Shown here piece by piece: positions 23,436 to 32,568 of a stretch of 33,739 nucleotides of DNA. Origin of the DNA: 4572-123 sp964418755 (GTDB taxonomy: Bacteria; Desulfobacterota; Desulfobacteria; Desulfobacterales; 4572-123); the NCBI GenBank assembly GCA_964418755.1, contig CAYQNS010000023.1:1-33739 (forward strand), in the 5' to 3' direction. The notes beneath the pieces were generated by a model. The model saw nothing but the letters and a program-made list of their open reading frames with translations, searched no databases and was not told where the DNA came from. The stretch's first letter is position 1. Each line of letters starts with the position of its first letter. Position numbers and translations under genes: made by a program.

Positions 23436-26400
23436 TCATGCCATCCGTTCAATCCGGCTCAGTGCCTGATCAAGCCTTTTCCGGGAAACCGGCACCGCAG
23501 TCTTGAGTTCCTGGGCAAAAACCGACACCTTATATTCCTCCAGAAGCCAGAAATACGCTTCAACGGCCACCCGTTTTTCATCACTTGTCAGCGGTGTCAG
23601 CCCTTTTAACAACCGTTGTAAATGATCCGTATACCCATTTACCAGCTTTTCACGGGTTTGATGTTTTTCCGGACTGTTCCCTGCCCTCTGAGCCCGCATG
23701 CCGATGGCCCGGATATAGCGCGGCAGATGAACCAAATATTTTGCATCATAAATTTCGATAAATGTTTCAGGCGCCAGTCGGACCACTTCCGCTCGTGCAC
23801 TATCCACAACACGCAAGATGACGGGATTGCGGCGATAGACATTTTCAAGCTCACTAAAAAGCGTGCGTACTTCATGAACCGCTTCGAGAACAGCCGAAAC
23901 AATCTGAAGCATCTGCTGCCCTCTCTCCAAGATGATTGGCCTGACAAATGCGGCATGGGCATTAAAATCCGCCTGTTGCCGGATATTTTTACAAAAAAGA
24001 TCCTTGACTATACCGGTATATAATCGCTCCAGCAATTTTTTACTGCCGCCAAGATAATTGGCCCGGGCATTGTCAATCTCTGCAAATTGCAAGGATTTTT
24101 TTAAATATTTCAGATCCTTTGCAAAATAAAGGGTATAGAGGCGAACAACTCCTTTTTCATGGCTGGACAGGGCCTTGCTGCGGCTTTCAAACACCCTCAG
24201 GTTAACGCAGTTTTCATCGGCCTCCAGGCCGGGCCAGACCTCCCATTTCTCATTGCCGGCCCCGTGTATCACAACCGTTTCCGGCAGATCACCAAAATCC
24301 CATTCCACAATGCCTGTTTTTTCCCATTTTTTTCCGGCCTTTTTCATGACATCCGAAACACCTATCATGGATATATCCCGGGTCAGTATGGATTTATCCC
24401 GGCCGGCACACACCTGCTTTCCGTGATGATCGGTCAGGGCAATTCGTAACCTGAGATGCTCGGGCAGTTCCTCGGCAGACCAGGCGGCGGCCGGAATATC
24501 GACGTTAAAACGGGTATGGATAAATTCTCCCAGAGCGGTAAACAGGGATTTATCACTTTGCGGCATCTCACGGGCAATTATAGCGGCCGTGCCGACCGCC
24601 GGCACCAGTCTTTTGCGATAAATTTTCGGCAGTCCCTTTATCAACGCCGTAATTTTTTCCTTAAAAAGCCCGGGCACCATCCAGTCCATGACATCGGAAG
24701 GCACTGCTGCAGCCACGGCCGCCGGGATACTGACGGTGACACCGTCTTTTGCATGGCCCGGCTCAAAGCAATAGTCACACACAAAGCTTCGATTACCCAA
24801 AGCAACCCTATCCGGATAAAGCTCAAGTTCGTTCTCATCCGGGGCCCGGCGCAACAAAAATTCTCTGGTTAGTTTCAAAAACCCGTCGCCGCCTTTTGTT
24901 TTAATATATTTTCGAAGGGTACGCAGATCATAAATCCCGGCCAGATGTTCGCGGTAAAACAAAAAAATATCCTCCGGATCCACAAGAATATCTCTTCTTC
25001 TGACCCGGTTTTCCATCCCCTCGATCTCTTGGATAAGCTTTCGGTTGTGCTGCATGAACCCCGGAACCTGCCTGACATCCTCCTCCACCAGGGCGCTGCG
25101 AATAAAGATGTCCGAGGCTTCGTCAGGATTGATGCGGCCGTATGAGACCGGTCTTCGGGATACAAGCACCAGGCCGTAAAGGCTGACCTGTTCATAGGCT
25201 ACTACCTCCTCCCGGCTTCTTTCCCAGTGAGGTTCCAGGTAGGTATACCGACACTGTTCCCGGGCCAGTTCCTCCAGCCAGTCACTATCAATGTTGGCAA
25301 CCGTCCTGGCATACAGCCGGGAGGTTTCCAGCATCTCCGCAGCCACGATCCAGTTACCGGCGCTTTTGAAAAGATTGGAACCGGGGAAAATCATGGGTTC
25401 GCGGCCCTTGGTTCCCTTAAAAATATGCTGCTCTTTTTTGAGTGCGATATTGCTTAGAAAACCGCTTACGATGGATTTGTGGATAGCCGTATACAACACG
25501 CCGAAAACAGCATTTTTGGGTTGTTTGGAATCTTTGGGGGCCGCAACGGCAAGTTGCACGCCGTATTTCGGTACAATCTCCGCATGACTGTTGCAAAGAC
25601 CGTTTTCCTGCAGGATATCCGCAAGCTGAGCATGGATGTCGTACCATTCGCGCATTCGTCTGAAAGAAAGAAAATACTGCGTGCAGAACTTTTTAATCTG
25701 TTTGGTGATCTGTCCGCTCTTTTTGCCTGTGCGTCGGGCCGCCTGATACGCCTTCCAGATATTCAGCAATGTGACAAAATCAGACGCCGGGTCATTGAAC
25801 AGTGCCCTGGCCTGATCGGCTGATTTCGCTTTTTCAGCGGGTCTTTCGCGAGGGTCCTGAATGCTCAAGACCGCTGCAATTACCGTCATGGAGGGAACAC
25901 ACCCCTCATCATGAGCCTGAATCAGCATTCGAGACAACCGGGGATCGATGGGTAATCCGGCCATAATCCGGCCTTTGGGGCTCAGGACAAAATCACCGGC
26001 CCCTGTGCCATAGACTGAAGAATGTTTTTGCCCCTTGCCGGCCCGGCCCTTTTTACCCACAGTAGCTTTTTGAATTGCGCCAAATTCCACAAGGGTATCG
26101 AATCCATCCTTGATACTTTTTGACGCAGGCTTATCAATAAACGGAAACTCGGCAATATCGCCAAGGTTCAGGGAAATCATCCGCAAAATAACTTCCGCCA
26201 GGTTTGATCGCAATATTTCCGGCGGGGTAAATTCAACCCGGTCATTATATTCTTCCTCGGAATACAGCCGGATACATACGCCATTGGACACCCGCCCGCA
26301 GCGCCCCTTGCGCTGGTCCGCACTGCTGCGCGACACCGGCATGACCGGGAGGGCCGTTGTCCGGGTCCGGGGCGAATAATGGGAGATCCGCGCCAGGCCC

Positions 26401-27521
26401 GTATCCACAACATATCTGATTCCGGGAATGGTAATCGATGTCTCAGCCACATTGGTAGCCACGATGATTTTACGGCCTGGAGCACTCTTGAAAACCCGGG
26501 TCTGTTCAGCGGCCGACAGCCTGCCGAACAGCGGCAGCACGGTAACCTGGTGGTATCCACGGCCGCAGAGTATCTCACAGGTTTCCCGAATATCCTGTTC
26601 CGTGGGCATGAACACCAGAATATCGCCAAAGGGGGTTCTCATCTGAATGGTATCCAGTGCCCGAACGGCTTTCTCCACGTACGTGGGGGCATCGTCCTCC
26701 TCATCCGGAGCATGACCCGCCTCGTACCGGACCTGCACCGGATAGATGCGGCCGGACACCTCGATTATGGAGGCATTATCAAATGCCTTGGAAAATTTCC
26801 GGGTATCGATGGTTGCCGAAGTAATCAGAAGTTTCAGATCCCGGCGGCGTTTTAAAAGGTTCTTCAAAATGCCCAGCACAAAATCAATATTCAGACTGCG
26901 TTCATGGGCCTCATCCACGATAAGGGTATCATAGGCATTTAAAAACCGGTCCCCCATGGTTTCCGCCAGCAGGATGCCGTCGGTCATGATCTTGATGTAG
27001 GGATCACTGCCGCTCTTGTCGGCAAATCTGATCTTGTAACCCACAGATTGACCGATATCTTCACCCATCTCTTCGGCAATGCGGGCGGCGACTGTGATGG
27101 CGGCGATACGCCGGGGCTGGGTACAGCCGATCATGCCGTCGATGCCCCTGCCGGCGGCCAGGCAGAATTTGGGAATCTGGGTGGTTTTGCCGCTGCCGGT
27201 GGCGCCGGATATAATTACCACCTGATTTTTTGATATGGCCTCGACAATCTCCTCTTTTTTGGCAATTATGGGAAGATCTTCATTATATACGGGAACCGGA
27301 CGATTTTCCAGCCGCTGCCGGCGCCTGTTGATGGAAGCACTCAATTTGTTTTCCAGACGCACAATCCTTGGAACCACGGATTGTTCTACAAATTCCCTCC
27401 GGACGATTTTCCGGATCTTCCGGAGTTCCGCAAGCAGGGCATTGCGCTCGGAGCCCATTGCTCGGGGGATTTTTTTTTCAATCTGCTTTAAGGAGGTATC
27501 AACTCCGGTATTTTTTTTCAT
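23436..27521 (-). CDS. hrpA: ATP-dependent RNA helicase HrpA (DEAH box)
   Basis: The 1361-residue protein matches the full length of bacterial HrpA (about 1300). Walker A GATGSGKTTQ lies at 106-115, DEAH at 203-206 (VDEAHERSLN), motif III SATID, and later NVAETSITIPG and QRKGRCGRV of the second RecA domain. The long C-terminal region corresponds to the helicase-associated and DUF3418 domains. The family unwinds RNA and rescues stalled ribosomes. The last ~525 bases exist in a second near-identical copy at 20923-21452, so recombination between them could delete the toxin-antitoxin segment while leaving hrpA intact. Confidence 0.95.
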   Translation of the reverse strand: MKKNTGVDTSLKQIEKKIPRAMGSERNALLAELRKIRKIVRREFVEQSVVPRIVRLENKLSASINRRRQRLENRPVPVYNEDLPIIAKKEEIVEAISKNQVVIISGATGSGKTTQIPKFCLAAGRGIDGMIGCTQPRRIAAITVAARIAEEMGEDIGQSVGYKIRFADKSGSDPYIKIMTDGILLAETMGDRFLNAYDTLIVDEAHERSLNIDFVLGILKNLLKRRRDLKLLITSATIDTRKFSKAFDNASIIEVSGRIYPVQVRYEAGHAPDEEDDAPTYVEKAVRALDTIQMRTPFGDILVFMPTEQDIRETCEILCGRGYHQVTVLPLFGRLSAAEQTRVFKSAPGRKIIVATNVAETSITIPGIRYVVDTGLARISHYSPRTRTTALPVMPVSRSSADQRKGRCGRVSNGVCIRLYSEEEYNDRVEFTPPEILRSNLAEVILRMISLNLGDIAEFPFIDKPASKSIKDGFDTLVEFGAIQKATVGKKGRAGKGQKHSSVYGTGAGDFVLSPKGRIMAGLPIDPRLSRMLIQAHDEGCVPSMTVIAAVLSIQDPRERPAEKAKSADQARALFNDPASDFVTLLNIWKAYQAARRTGKKSGQITKQIKKFCTQYFLSFRRMREWYDIHAQLADILQENGLCNSHAEIVPKYGVQLAVAAPKDSKQPKNAVFGVLYTAIHKSIVSGFLSNIALKKEQHIFKGTKGREPMIFPGSNLFKSAGNWIVAAEMLETSRLYARTVANIDSDWLEELAREQCRYTYLEPHWERSREEVVAYEQVSLYGLVLVSRRPVSYGRINPDEASDIFIRSALVEEDVRQVPGFMQHNRKLIQEIEGMENRVRRRDILVDPEDIFLFYREHLAGIYDLRTLRKYIKTKGGDGFLKLTREFLLRRAPDENELELYPDRVALGNRSFVCDYCFEPGHAKDGVTVSIPAAVAAAVPSDVMDWMVPGLFKEKITALIKGLPKIYRKRLVPAVGTAAIIAREMPQSDKSLFTALGEFIHTRFNVDIPAAAWSAEELPEHLRLRIALTDHHGKQVCAGRDKSILTRDISMIGVSDVMKKAGKKWEKTGIVEWDFGDLPETVVIHGAGNEKWEVWPGLEADENCVNLRVFESRSKALSSHEKGVVRLYTLYFAKDLKYLKKSLQFAEIDNARANYLGGSKKLLERLYTGIVKDLFCKNIRQQADFNAHAAFVRPIILERGQQMLQIVSAVLEAVHEVRTLFSELENVYRRNPVILRVVDSARAEVVRLAPETFIEIYDAKYLVHLPRYIRAIGMRAQRAGNSPEKHQTREKLVNGYTDHLQRLLKGLTPLTSDEKRVAVEAYFWLLEEYKVSVFAQELKTAVPVSRKRLDQALSRIERMA

Positions 27522-27588
27522 TAAAAACCACTTTGAAATTATATGACCGTTCTTAAGTTATAGCTTATGGTAAACTCGTGGACACCAT

Positions 27589-27632
27589 AAAAGGCATTGC
27601 GCCGATTCGGTGGGCACAGCCCACCTTACGAT
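27589..27632. repeat. Dispersed palindromic repeat, copy 2
   Basis: GCCGATTCGGTGGGCACAGC followed by CCACCTTACGATGG, closely matching copy 1 at 20870-20900. The GGTGGGC-ACA-GCCCACC hairpin is intact. Confidence 0.6.
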
Positions 27633-27671
27633 GGACAATCAACACGGTTGAAAAGCTACATGCCGGCGACA

Positions 27672-27881
27672 GGTCTTACGGTGTTTTGATTTAAGGCGGG
27701 TAGCTGTCTGAACGCATTAGTACTCGTTAAGCGGAAACAACGATCCGGAACTTCAATCCACAAATGCCACCGGAACTGTCAACTTCTGACCAAATTTATT
27801 TAAAAACCGAAAACCTGTTTCCGGTTTTACGGGTACTTATGCGTGAGTTCTACACGCTTTAAATCAAAATACCGTAAGACC
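27672..27881. mobile_element. MITE-like 210-bp element with 23-bp terminal inverted repeats
   Basis: The left end, starting GGTCTTACGGTGTTTTGAT (27672-27694), and the right end (27859-27881) are inverted copies with one mismatch over 23 bases. The inside is non-coding and carries a small AAACCG/CGGTTT hairpin near 27813-27836. No clear target duplication was seen. Confidence 0.5.
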
Positions 27882-27888
27882 GGGTATC

Positions 27889-27970
27889 ATGACTATTGAC
27901 CATTTAAAACCCAATCCCTCAATGAGGTCTTCGGCCGATTCCGAGGGCACAGCCAACCTGCGACGGCTGA
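27889..27970. repeat. Dispersed palindromic repeat, copy 3 (diverged)
   Basis: CTATTGACCATTTAAAACCC, GGTCTTCGGCCGATT and GAGGGCACAGCCAACC follow copy 1 in order, but the palindrome is degraded. Confidence 0.55.
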
Positions 27971-28077
27971 ACCTTTGGATCATTTTGACATCTTGGCTTT
28001 GTTGGGCTATATATCCACAATCATTTTTTTTTGCAATACTGGAACCCAAAACTTGTAACCTGCAACAGGAGATAATC

Positions 28078-29418
28078 ATGCAATTTGTAATCATTGGCGC
28101 GGATGCTGCCGGAATGAGTGCCGCCAGCAGGGCCCGGCGGACCATGCCGGATATGGAAATTACGGTTCTTGAAAAAACCGGGGATGTTTCCTACAGCGCC
28201 TGCGGTATGCCTTATAATATTGGTGACCAAAACCGAGAAATAGAAGAGTTGGTCGTACGCCGGGCTCAGGTTTTTCGTGAAAAACAGGCCATCAACCTGT
28301 TGACCGGTCATTGTGCCGAACATATTGACGTTGCCGCCAAAACCGTTTCCGGCACCGATTCAGGAGGCGCTGAATTTTCCTTTTCCTATGATAAGCTGCT
28401 GATCGCCAGCGGCGCATCACCCGTTATACCGGATCTGCCCGGTTTTGATCTGCCGGGCGTAATGCCTTTAAAAACCCTTGAACACGGGCGGCATATCAAA
28501 GCATTCATCAAAAAACATTCGGCACGAAAGGCCGTCATTATCGGCATGGGGTATATTGCCCTTGAAATGTGCGAAGCGCTGCGTAAACTGGGCATGGAAG
28601 TGGATATGGTCAAACCGCGTCCGGTTTTGCTGCCATGGATGCCGATGGAAATGTCGGATATCGTCAAAAAAGAGCTTCTATCCCAGGGCGCACGGCTTTT
28701 TGCCGGAAATACCGTCCGGAAAATCGAACCATCCGGTGGCCGCCTCAAAGTTGTCTGCGAGGATCTGAACCTTGACGCCGATCTTGTGATCGTTGCCATC
28801 GGGGTTACCCCGAACAGCCAAATCGCCGGAAATGCCGGCCTTACGCTCGGCACGGCCAAAGCCATTGCAGTGGACCGGGCGCTTCAAACCTCCAATCCAC
28901 ACATCTTTGCTGCTGGTGACTGTGCCGATGCATTCCATATCGTCAGCAATCAAAAAACATGGATACCCCTTGCCCTGCGGGCCAATCGGGCAGGATGGGC
29001 CGCTGCCGACAATGCCTGCGGCAAAGCTACCCGGCTTGACGGAATCGCGGGAACCGCCGTTTTCAAAGTGTTTGATCTCCAGGTGGCGCGCACCGGCCTG
29101 ACCGCATCCGAAGCCTCGGGTTGCGGTTTTACCCCGGTTGAAATCGTGGTGACCACCCGATCCAGAGCCCATGCCCACCCGGGCAACACATCCATCAATG
29201 TCCATATGGTCGGAGACAAATCCTCCGGACGTCTCTTAGGGGTCCAGATGCTGGGCCGAGAAGGCGTGGCCCATCGTATAAACGGGCCTGCCGTTGCGCT
29301 TCACGCCCAAATGACGGTGGAACAGTTCAGCCAGACCGACCTTGCCTACGCTCCGCCCTTTGGCCCTACCTGGGACCCCATGCTCACCGCCGCCAATCAA
29401 TTGTTGAAAAGGATGTAA
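28078..29418 (+). CDS. CoA-disulfide reductase/NADH oxidase-like flavoprotein
   Basis: The 446-residue class III pyridine nucleotide-disulfide oxidoreductase has the FAD-binding start FVIIGADAAGMSAASRAR, the redox cysteine in SYSACGMPYNIG (about Cys43), an NAD-binding segment VIIGMGYIALEMCEAL, the second FAD motif IFAAGDCAD, and a dimerisation domain ending LAYAPPFGPTWDP. The single active cysteine places it with CoA-disulfide reductases, polysulfide reductases and NADH oxidases; the exact substrate is open. In a sulfate reducer, a thiol or sulfur-related role is plausible. CAGGAGAT precedes the ATG at 28078. Confidence 0.9.
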   Translation: MQFVIIGADAAGMSAASRARRTMPDMEITVLEKTGDVSYSACGMPYNIGDQNREIEELVVRRAQVFREKQAINLLTGHCAEHIDVAAKTVSGTDSGGAEFSFSYDKLLIASGASPVIPDLPGFDLPGVMPLKTLEHGRHIKAFIKKHSARKAVIIGMGYIALEMCEALRKLGMEVDMVKPRPVLLPWMPMEMSDIVKKELLSQGARLFAGNTVRKIEPSGGRLKVVCEDLNLDADLVIVAIGVTPNSQIAGNAGLTLGTAKAIAVDRALQTSNPHIFAAGDCADAFHIVSNQKTWIPLALRANRAGWAAADNACGKATRLDGIAGTAVFKVFDLQVARTGLTASEASGCGFTPVEIVVTTRSRAHAHPGNTSINVHMVGDKSSGRLLGVQMLGREGVAHRINGPAVALHAQMTVEQFSQTDLAYAPPFGPTWDPMLTAANQLLKRM

Positions 29419-29503
29419 AGACCACGGGAAATAATAAAAATTCTCGGATGGATTTCCCCTCCGCAAGCGGACGGAGTGTAAAAAAATGCAATTAATGACT
29501 TTT

Positions 29504-29544
29504 GAACCGGTTTCGAAATAGGGCGTTTTGAAACCGGCTCTTTT
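29504..29544 (+). terminator. Intrinsic terminator after the flavoprotein gene
   Basis: GAACCGGTTTC and GAAACCGGCTC pair over 11 bases with one mismatch, the stem extending into the CGAAA/TTTTG flanks, and TTTT follows at 29541-29544. It faces the plus-strand flavoprotein gene and lies before the convergent DUF89 gene. Confidence 0.65.
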
Positions 29545-29550
29545 AATTCA

Positions 29551-30408
29551 TCATTCAGACTGGTTTGCCTGTACTATCAGGCGCCCGACTTCGCATCCTA
29601 TATCCGCCGCAATGACCGGGCATTTTGCTTTCAAAAGAAAAAATATATTCCGGTCCGCATCCGACAGTGTTTCATAGTTGCCCTGGCCCTTGGCGATCAC
29701 CAGATCCGCAGCCTTAAAATACTCGGTAAATTCCAACGAACAATCCTCGAGAATGGTGCCGGGCGCATCCGAGCCGTTGTCGATCACCTTCACGATATTA
29801 AAAAGCCCCGCATCTTTTGCGTCTTCCATGGTGGCATCGTTGAGCACCGGGTATCCCCTCACGGCAAATGTTATTTTTTCCGCATCCAGGGTTTCGATCA
29901 GCAGCCGGTCAAAAACGATCTCCCCGGTGTTGTCCCCCAGGTATAATATACGACCGGCCTTGTTTACGGCATTTTTAAACGCCTGGATATCGCCGAACAG
30001 ATCACAGGTCAGAGCATCCTCGATGCCTGCAAGAACAGAAGCTCGATCCAGATCACGCCCGGCTCCGAAATCAATTATATTGCCTGCAATGGCAAGGCGA
30101 AGTGCGGTATCTATTGGATCAGACGCATCGTCTATCCTCTTTTTCAGGCCCGGGTAAAGATCCAGGGCCATGCGGTTAAATCGCTTCTTTACCATGCTGT
30201 AAGGATCCGCATTGCCGGAATATCGACGAATCGTGCGGTGAATGTCGCGTGCCATCATCGGGGGTGTCTGCTGCATGTCCATATCCGCAGCACTCCTGAG
30301 CACCTCGCGCAGTACGGTTTCATGGATTTTTGGATCATCGGATGCAAATCGGGCAGCATCCACGGCCTGGCGCAAAAAACAGGGTATACAGTCATAATAA
30401 GTTTTCAT
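29551..30408 (-). CDS. DUF89/ARMT1-like domain protein
   Basis: The 285-residue protein belongs to the DUF89 (COG1578) family: N-terminal CIPCFLRQAVDAAR with a CxxC pair, YLGDNTGEIVFDRLLIE, RGYPVLNDATMEDA, VIDNGSDAPGT and AKGQGNYETLSD. Family members are metal-dependent phosphatases acting on damaged or phosphorylated metabolites; the substrate of this bacterial subgroup is not established. The conserved Asp/Asn residues for the metal site are present. It is monocistronic and convergent to the flavoprotein gene. Confidence 0.88.
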   Translation of the reverse strand: MKTYYDCIPCFLRQAVDAARFASDDPKIHETVLREVLRSAADMDMQQTPPMMARDIHRTIRRYSGNADPYSMVKKRFNRMALDLYPGLKKRIDDASDPIDTALRLAIAGNIIDFGAGRDLDRASVLAGIEDALTCDLFGDIQAFKNAVNKAGRILYLGDNTGEIVFDRLLIETLDAEKITFAVRGYPVLNDATMEDAKDAGLFNIVKVIDNGSDAPGTILEDCSLEFTEYFKAADLVIAKGQGNYETLSDADRNIFFLLKAKCPVIAADIGCEVGRLIVQANQSE

Positions 30409-30830
30409 TATTGCCTTTCAGAATATTTTTATAAAAACGCATCGATTTGCCTTAAATTTTTTTCGAATCCGGCTTGCAAACAAAACTATATAATGCCTGA
30501 ACGATAAGTCAATAATAACGACTTGCAAGACGTTAAATCAACATTACCAAATAAAAACACCGCTTCCGGCGGCAAATTCCGGAGTTAAAAACCACTTTTC
30601 AACATTCAAACATGCAGACTTCCAAATATTCCCCCTAGTCCCCCATAAAATAAACGCTGGTTAATTCTTTTTAAAAGTATTTACCTGAGATTACTTGACA
30701 CATCTCATTATATTTGGCATGAATACGCGATAATTATAATTTCGGGTACATATTTAGCTCCAGTACATATTTTCAAATCAACACGGGCTGCAAAGAAGCA
30801 ATGCAAAACGTATAGAAAACAGGAGGATAC
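30409..30830. other. Divergent promoter region of DUF89 and metV
   Basis: No gene seen. A TTGACA lies at 30695-30700 and a TATAAT at 30735-30740, but their spacing to each other does not fit; TTGGCA (30714-30719) with the TATAAT gives a short 15-base spacer. The untranslated leader of metV would be about 85 bases. Confidence 0.4.
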
Positions 30831-31502
30831 ATGATAGTCGCAGAAAGAAAACCTTTTGAAGAAATTAAAAATATGATTAAGGAATATCCCAAAGTCCTTA
30901 CCGTGGGCTGCGGCACATGTGTCGCGGTCTGTCTGGCAGGCGGCGAAAAAGAAGTGGGCATACTCAATTCCGAGCTTAAAATGGCTCGCAAACTGGACAA
31001 CAACCCCATTGAACTGGGCGCCGTAACCCTGGAGCGTCAGTGCGACATGGAATTTCTGGATGAACTGGAAGACACCATCGGTAAATATGACGCCCTGTTG
31101 TCCATGGCCTGCGGTGCCGGCATTCAGTTTCTGGCGGAACGATACCCAGAGATACCTGTACTCCCGGCAGTGAACACCACCTTTATCGGCGTCAACAAAG
31201 ATGTGGGATGGTATGAAGAAAGATGTCGTGGCTGCGGCGACTGCGTTCTGGACAGGACCGCCGGTATCTGCCCTGTAACCATGTGCGCTAAAGGCCTTTT
31301 CAACGGACCCTGCGGCGGCACGAATCAGGGAAACTGCGAGATTAGCAATGATCAGCCCTGTGCGTGGTTCATGATATATGAAAGATTGGAAAAACAGGGC
31401 CGGCTGGAAAATATCACATCCATCTTTCCACCCGCGGACTGGCGCAATCAAATTCCCCGGACAGTTATCCAGCCGGGATACAAAGAACGTCAAAAGGCTT
31501 GA
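30831..31502 (+). CDS. metV: Methylenetetrahydrofolate reductase C-terminal domain protein (MetV, zinc/iron-sulfur)
   Basis: The 223-residue cysteine-rich protein has a first part resembling a CoM/methyl-transfer-associated fold (VGCGTCVAVCLAGGEKEVG) and a C-terminal cluster RCRGCGDC...GICPVTMCAKGLFNGPCGG. Known MetV is the small subunit of MetVF-type methylene-THF reductase in acetogens, needed for activity and electron transfer. It has AGGAGG seven bases before the ATG, and metF follows after 46 bases, so the two are one operon with the HdrA gene. No ferredoxin gene is nearby. Confidence 0.9.
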   Translation: MIVAERKPFEEIKNMIKEYPKVLTVGCGTCVAVCLAGGEKEVGILNSELKMARKLDNNPIELGAVTLERQCDMEFLDELEDTIGKYDALLSMACGAGIQFLAERYPEIPVLPAVNTTFIGVNKDVGWYEERCRGCGDCVLDRTAGICPVTMCAKGLFNGPCGGTNQGNCEISNDQPCAWFMIYERLEKQGRLENITSIFPPADWRNQIPRTVIQPGYKERQKA

Positions 31503-31548
31503 TATCAATAATTAATATTAGTTCAAAATAAAAAGGGAGATCATAGCA

Positions 31549-32475
31549 ATGAACTCAGGAAGTAACCTTGAAAAAATTCTTGAAGCCGGACATTTTGCCT
31601 TTACCGGAGAGCTTGGGCCTCCGCGCGGGGCAGATGTCGAGGCTGTCAGAAAAAAAGCCGCCTATCTGAAAGGAAATGTGGACTCGGTGAATATCACCGA
31701 CAACCAGACGGCTATGGTTCGTATGTCAAGCTGGGCCGCCTCTCTGATCGTGATCCAGGAGGGACTCGAACCCAACTACCAGATGGTCTGCCGTGACCGC
31801 AACCGTCTGGCCATGCAGGCCGACATCCTGGGAGCCTATGCTCACGGCATCCGAAACATTCTGTGCCTTTCCGGAGACCATCAGCAGTTCGGGGATCATC
31901 CCCAGTCCAAGGGCGTTTTTGATATCGACTCCATCCAGCTCATCGGCATGGTCAAAAAAATGTGTGACGAGGGTAAGTTTTTAGGCGGTGCAGATATCGA
32001 CACACCGCCTAAAATGTTCGTCGGTGCGGCGGCCAATCCCTTTGCCGATCCTTTTGAATGGCGCGTTTACCGTCTGGCCAAAAAAATAGCGGCCGGAACC
32101 GATTTTATCCAGACCCAGTGTATCTACAACATGGAAAAAATGCGAAAATGGGTCAAACAGGCCAATGACATGGGGCTGACCGAAAAGGTTTATATCCTGG
32201 CCGGCATAACGCCCATGAAGAGCATCGGTATGGCCCGCTATATGAAAAAAAATGTACCGGGGATGGACGTACCCGATGAGATTATCAAACGCCTCCAAGG
32301 CGTTGAGAAGAAAAAAGTGGCCGATGAAGGCATCAAAATGGCCTGCGAGCAAATTGAGGAATTCAAAGAAATGAAGGGGGTCGCCGGTGTGCATCTCATG
32401 GCGATCGAATGGGAACACAAAGTTCCTGAAATTGCGGAACGGGCAAAAGTACTCCCCAGGCCCCAGGTGGATTAA
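31549..32475 (+). CDS. metF: 5,10-methylenetetrahydrofolate reductase (MetF)
   Basis: The 308-residue FAD-dependent TIM-barrel enzyme interconverts methylene-THF and methyl-THF. Family features seen: FTGELGPPRGAD (N-terminal catalytic Glu region), NITDNQTAMVRMS, NILCLSGDH, FVGAAANPFADP, and TDFIQTQCIYNMEKM. Length fits the short MetF of MetVF complexes. The Shine-Dalgarno is GGGAG. In a Desulfobacterota this is the methyl-branch step of CO2 fixation or of acetate oxidation run backwards. The following HdrA-like gene suggests flavin-based coupling of this step. Confidence 0.93.
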   Translation: MNSGSNLEKILEAGHFAFTGELGPPRGADVEAVRKKAAYLKGNVDSVNITDNQTAMVRMSSWAASLIVIQEGLEPNYQMVCRDRNRLAMQADILGAYAHGIRNILCLSGDHQQFGDHPQSKGVFDIDSIQLIGMVKKMCDEGKFLGGADIDTPPKMFVGAAANPFADPFEWRVYRLAKKIAAGTDFIQTQCIYNMEKMRKWVKQANDMGLTEKVYILAGITPMKSIGMARYMKKNVPGMDVPDEIIKRLQGVEKKKVADEGIKMACEQIEEFKEMKGVAGVHLMAIEWEHKVPEIAERAKVLPRPQVD

Positions 32476-32568
32476 AAGTTAAACGACGGGGCGTCGATAC
32501 CCTACCGCCCTGCTGATTCACTTTTAACGATTGATTTTCACTATCAGGATTCAACAAGGAGTTGGCAA

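Larger units (their letters stand above)
27522..28077. other. Divergent intergenic region rich in repeats
   Basis: It separates hrpA (minus) from the flavoprotein gene (plus). It holds dispersed repeat copies 2 and 3 and the 210-bp inverted-repeat element between them. A longer open frame upstream of the flavoprotein start (from 27889) runs through repeat sequence and is not taken as coding. Confidence 0.6.

Noticed and set aside
27889..28077. N-terminal extension of the flavoprotein from an upstream start
   Set aside because: The extension is encoded by dispersed repeat sequence, and the FAD-binding motif begins right at the ATG 28078 with a good ribosome binding site.
30708..31508. Long minus-strand open frame (266 codons) opposite metV
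   Set aside because: It is the antisense shadow of a well-supported MetV gene; composition and content show no protein family.
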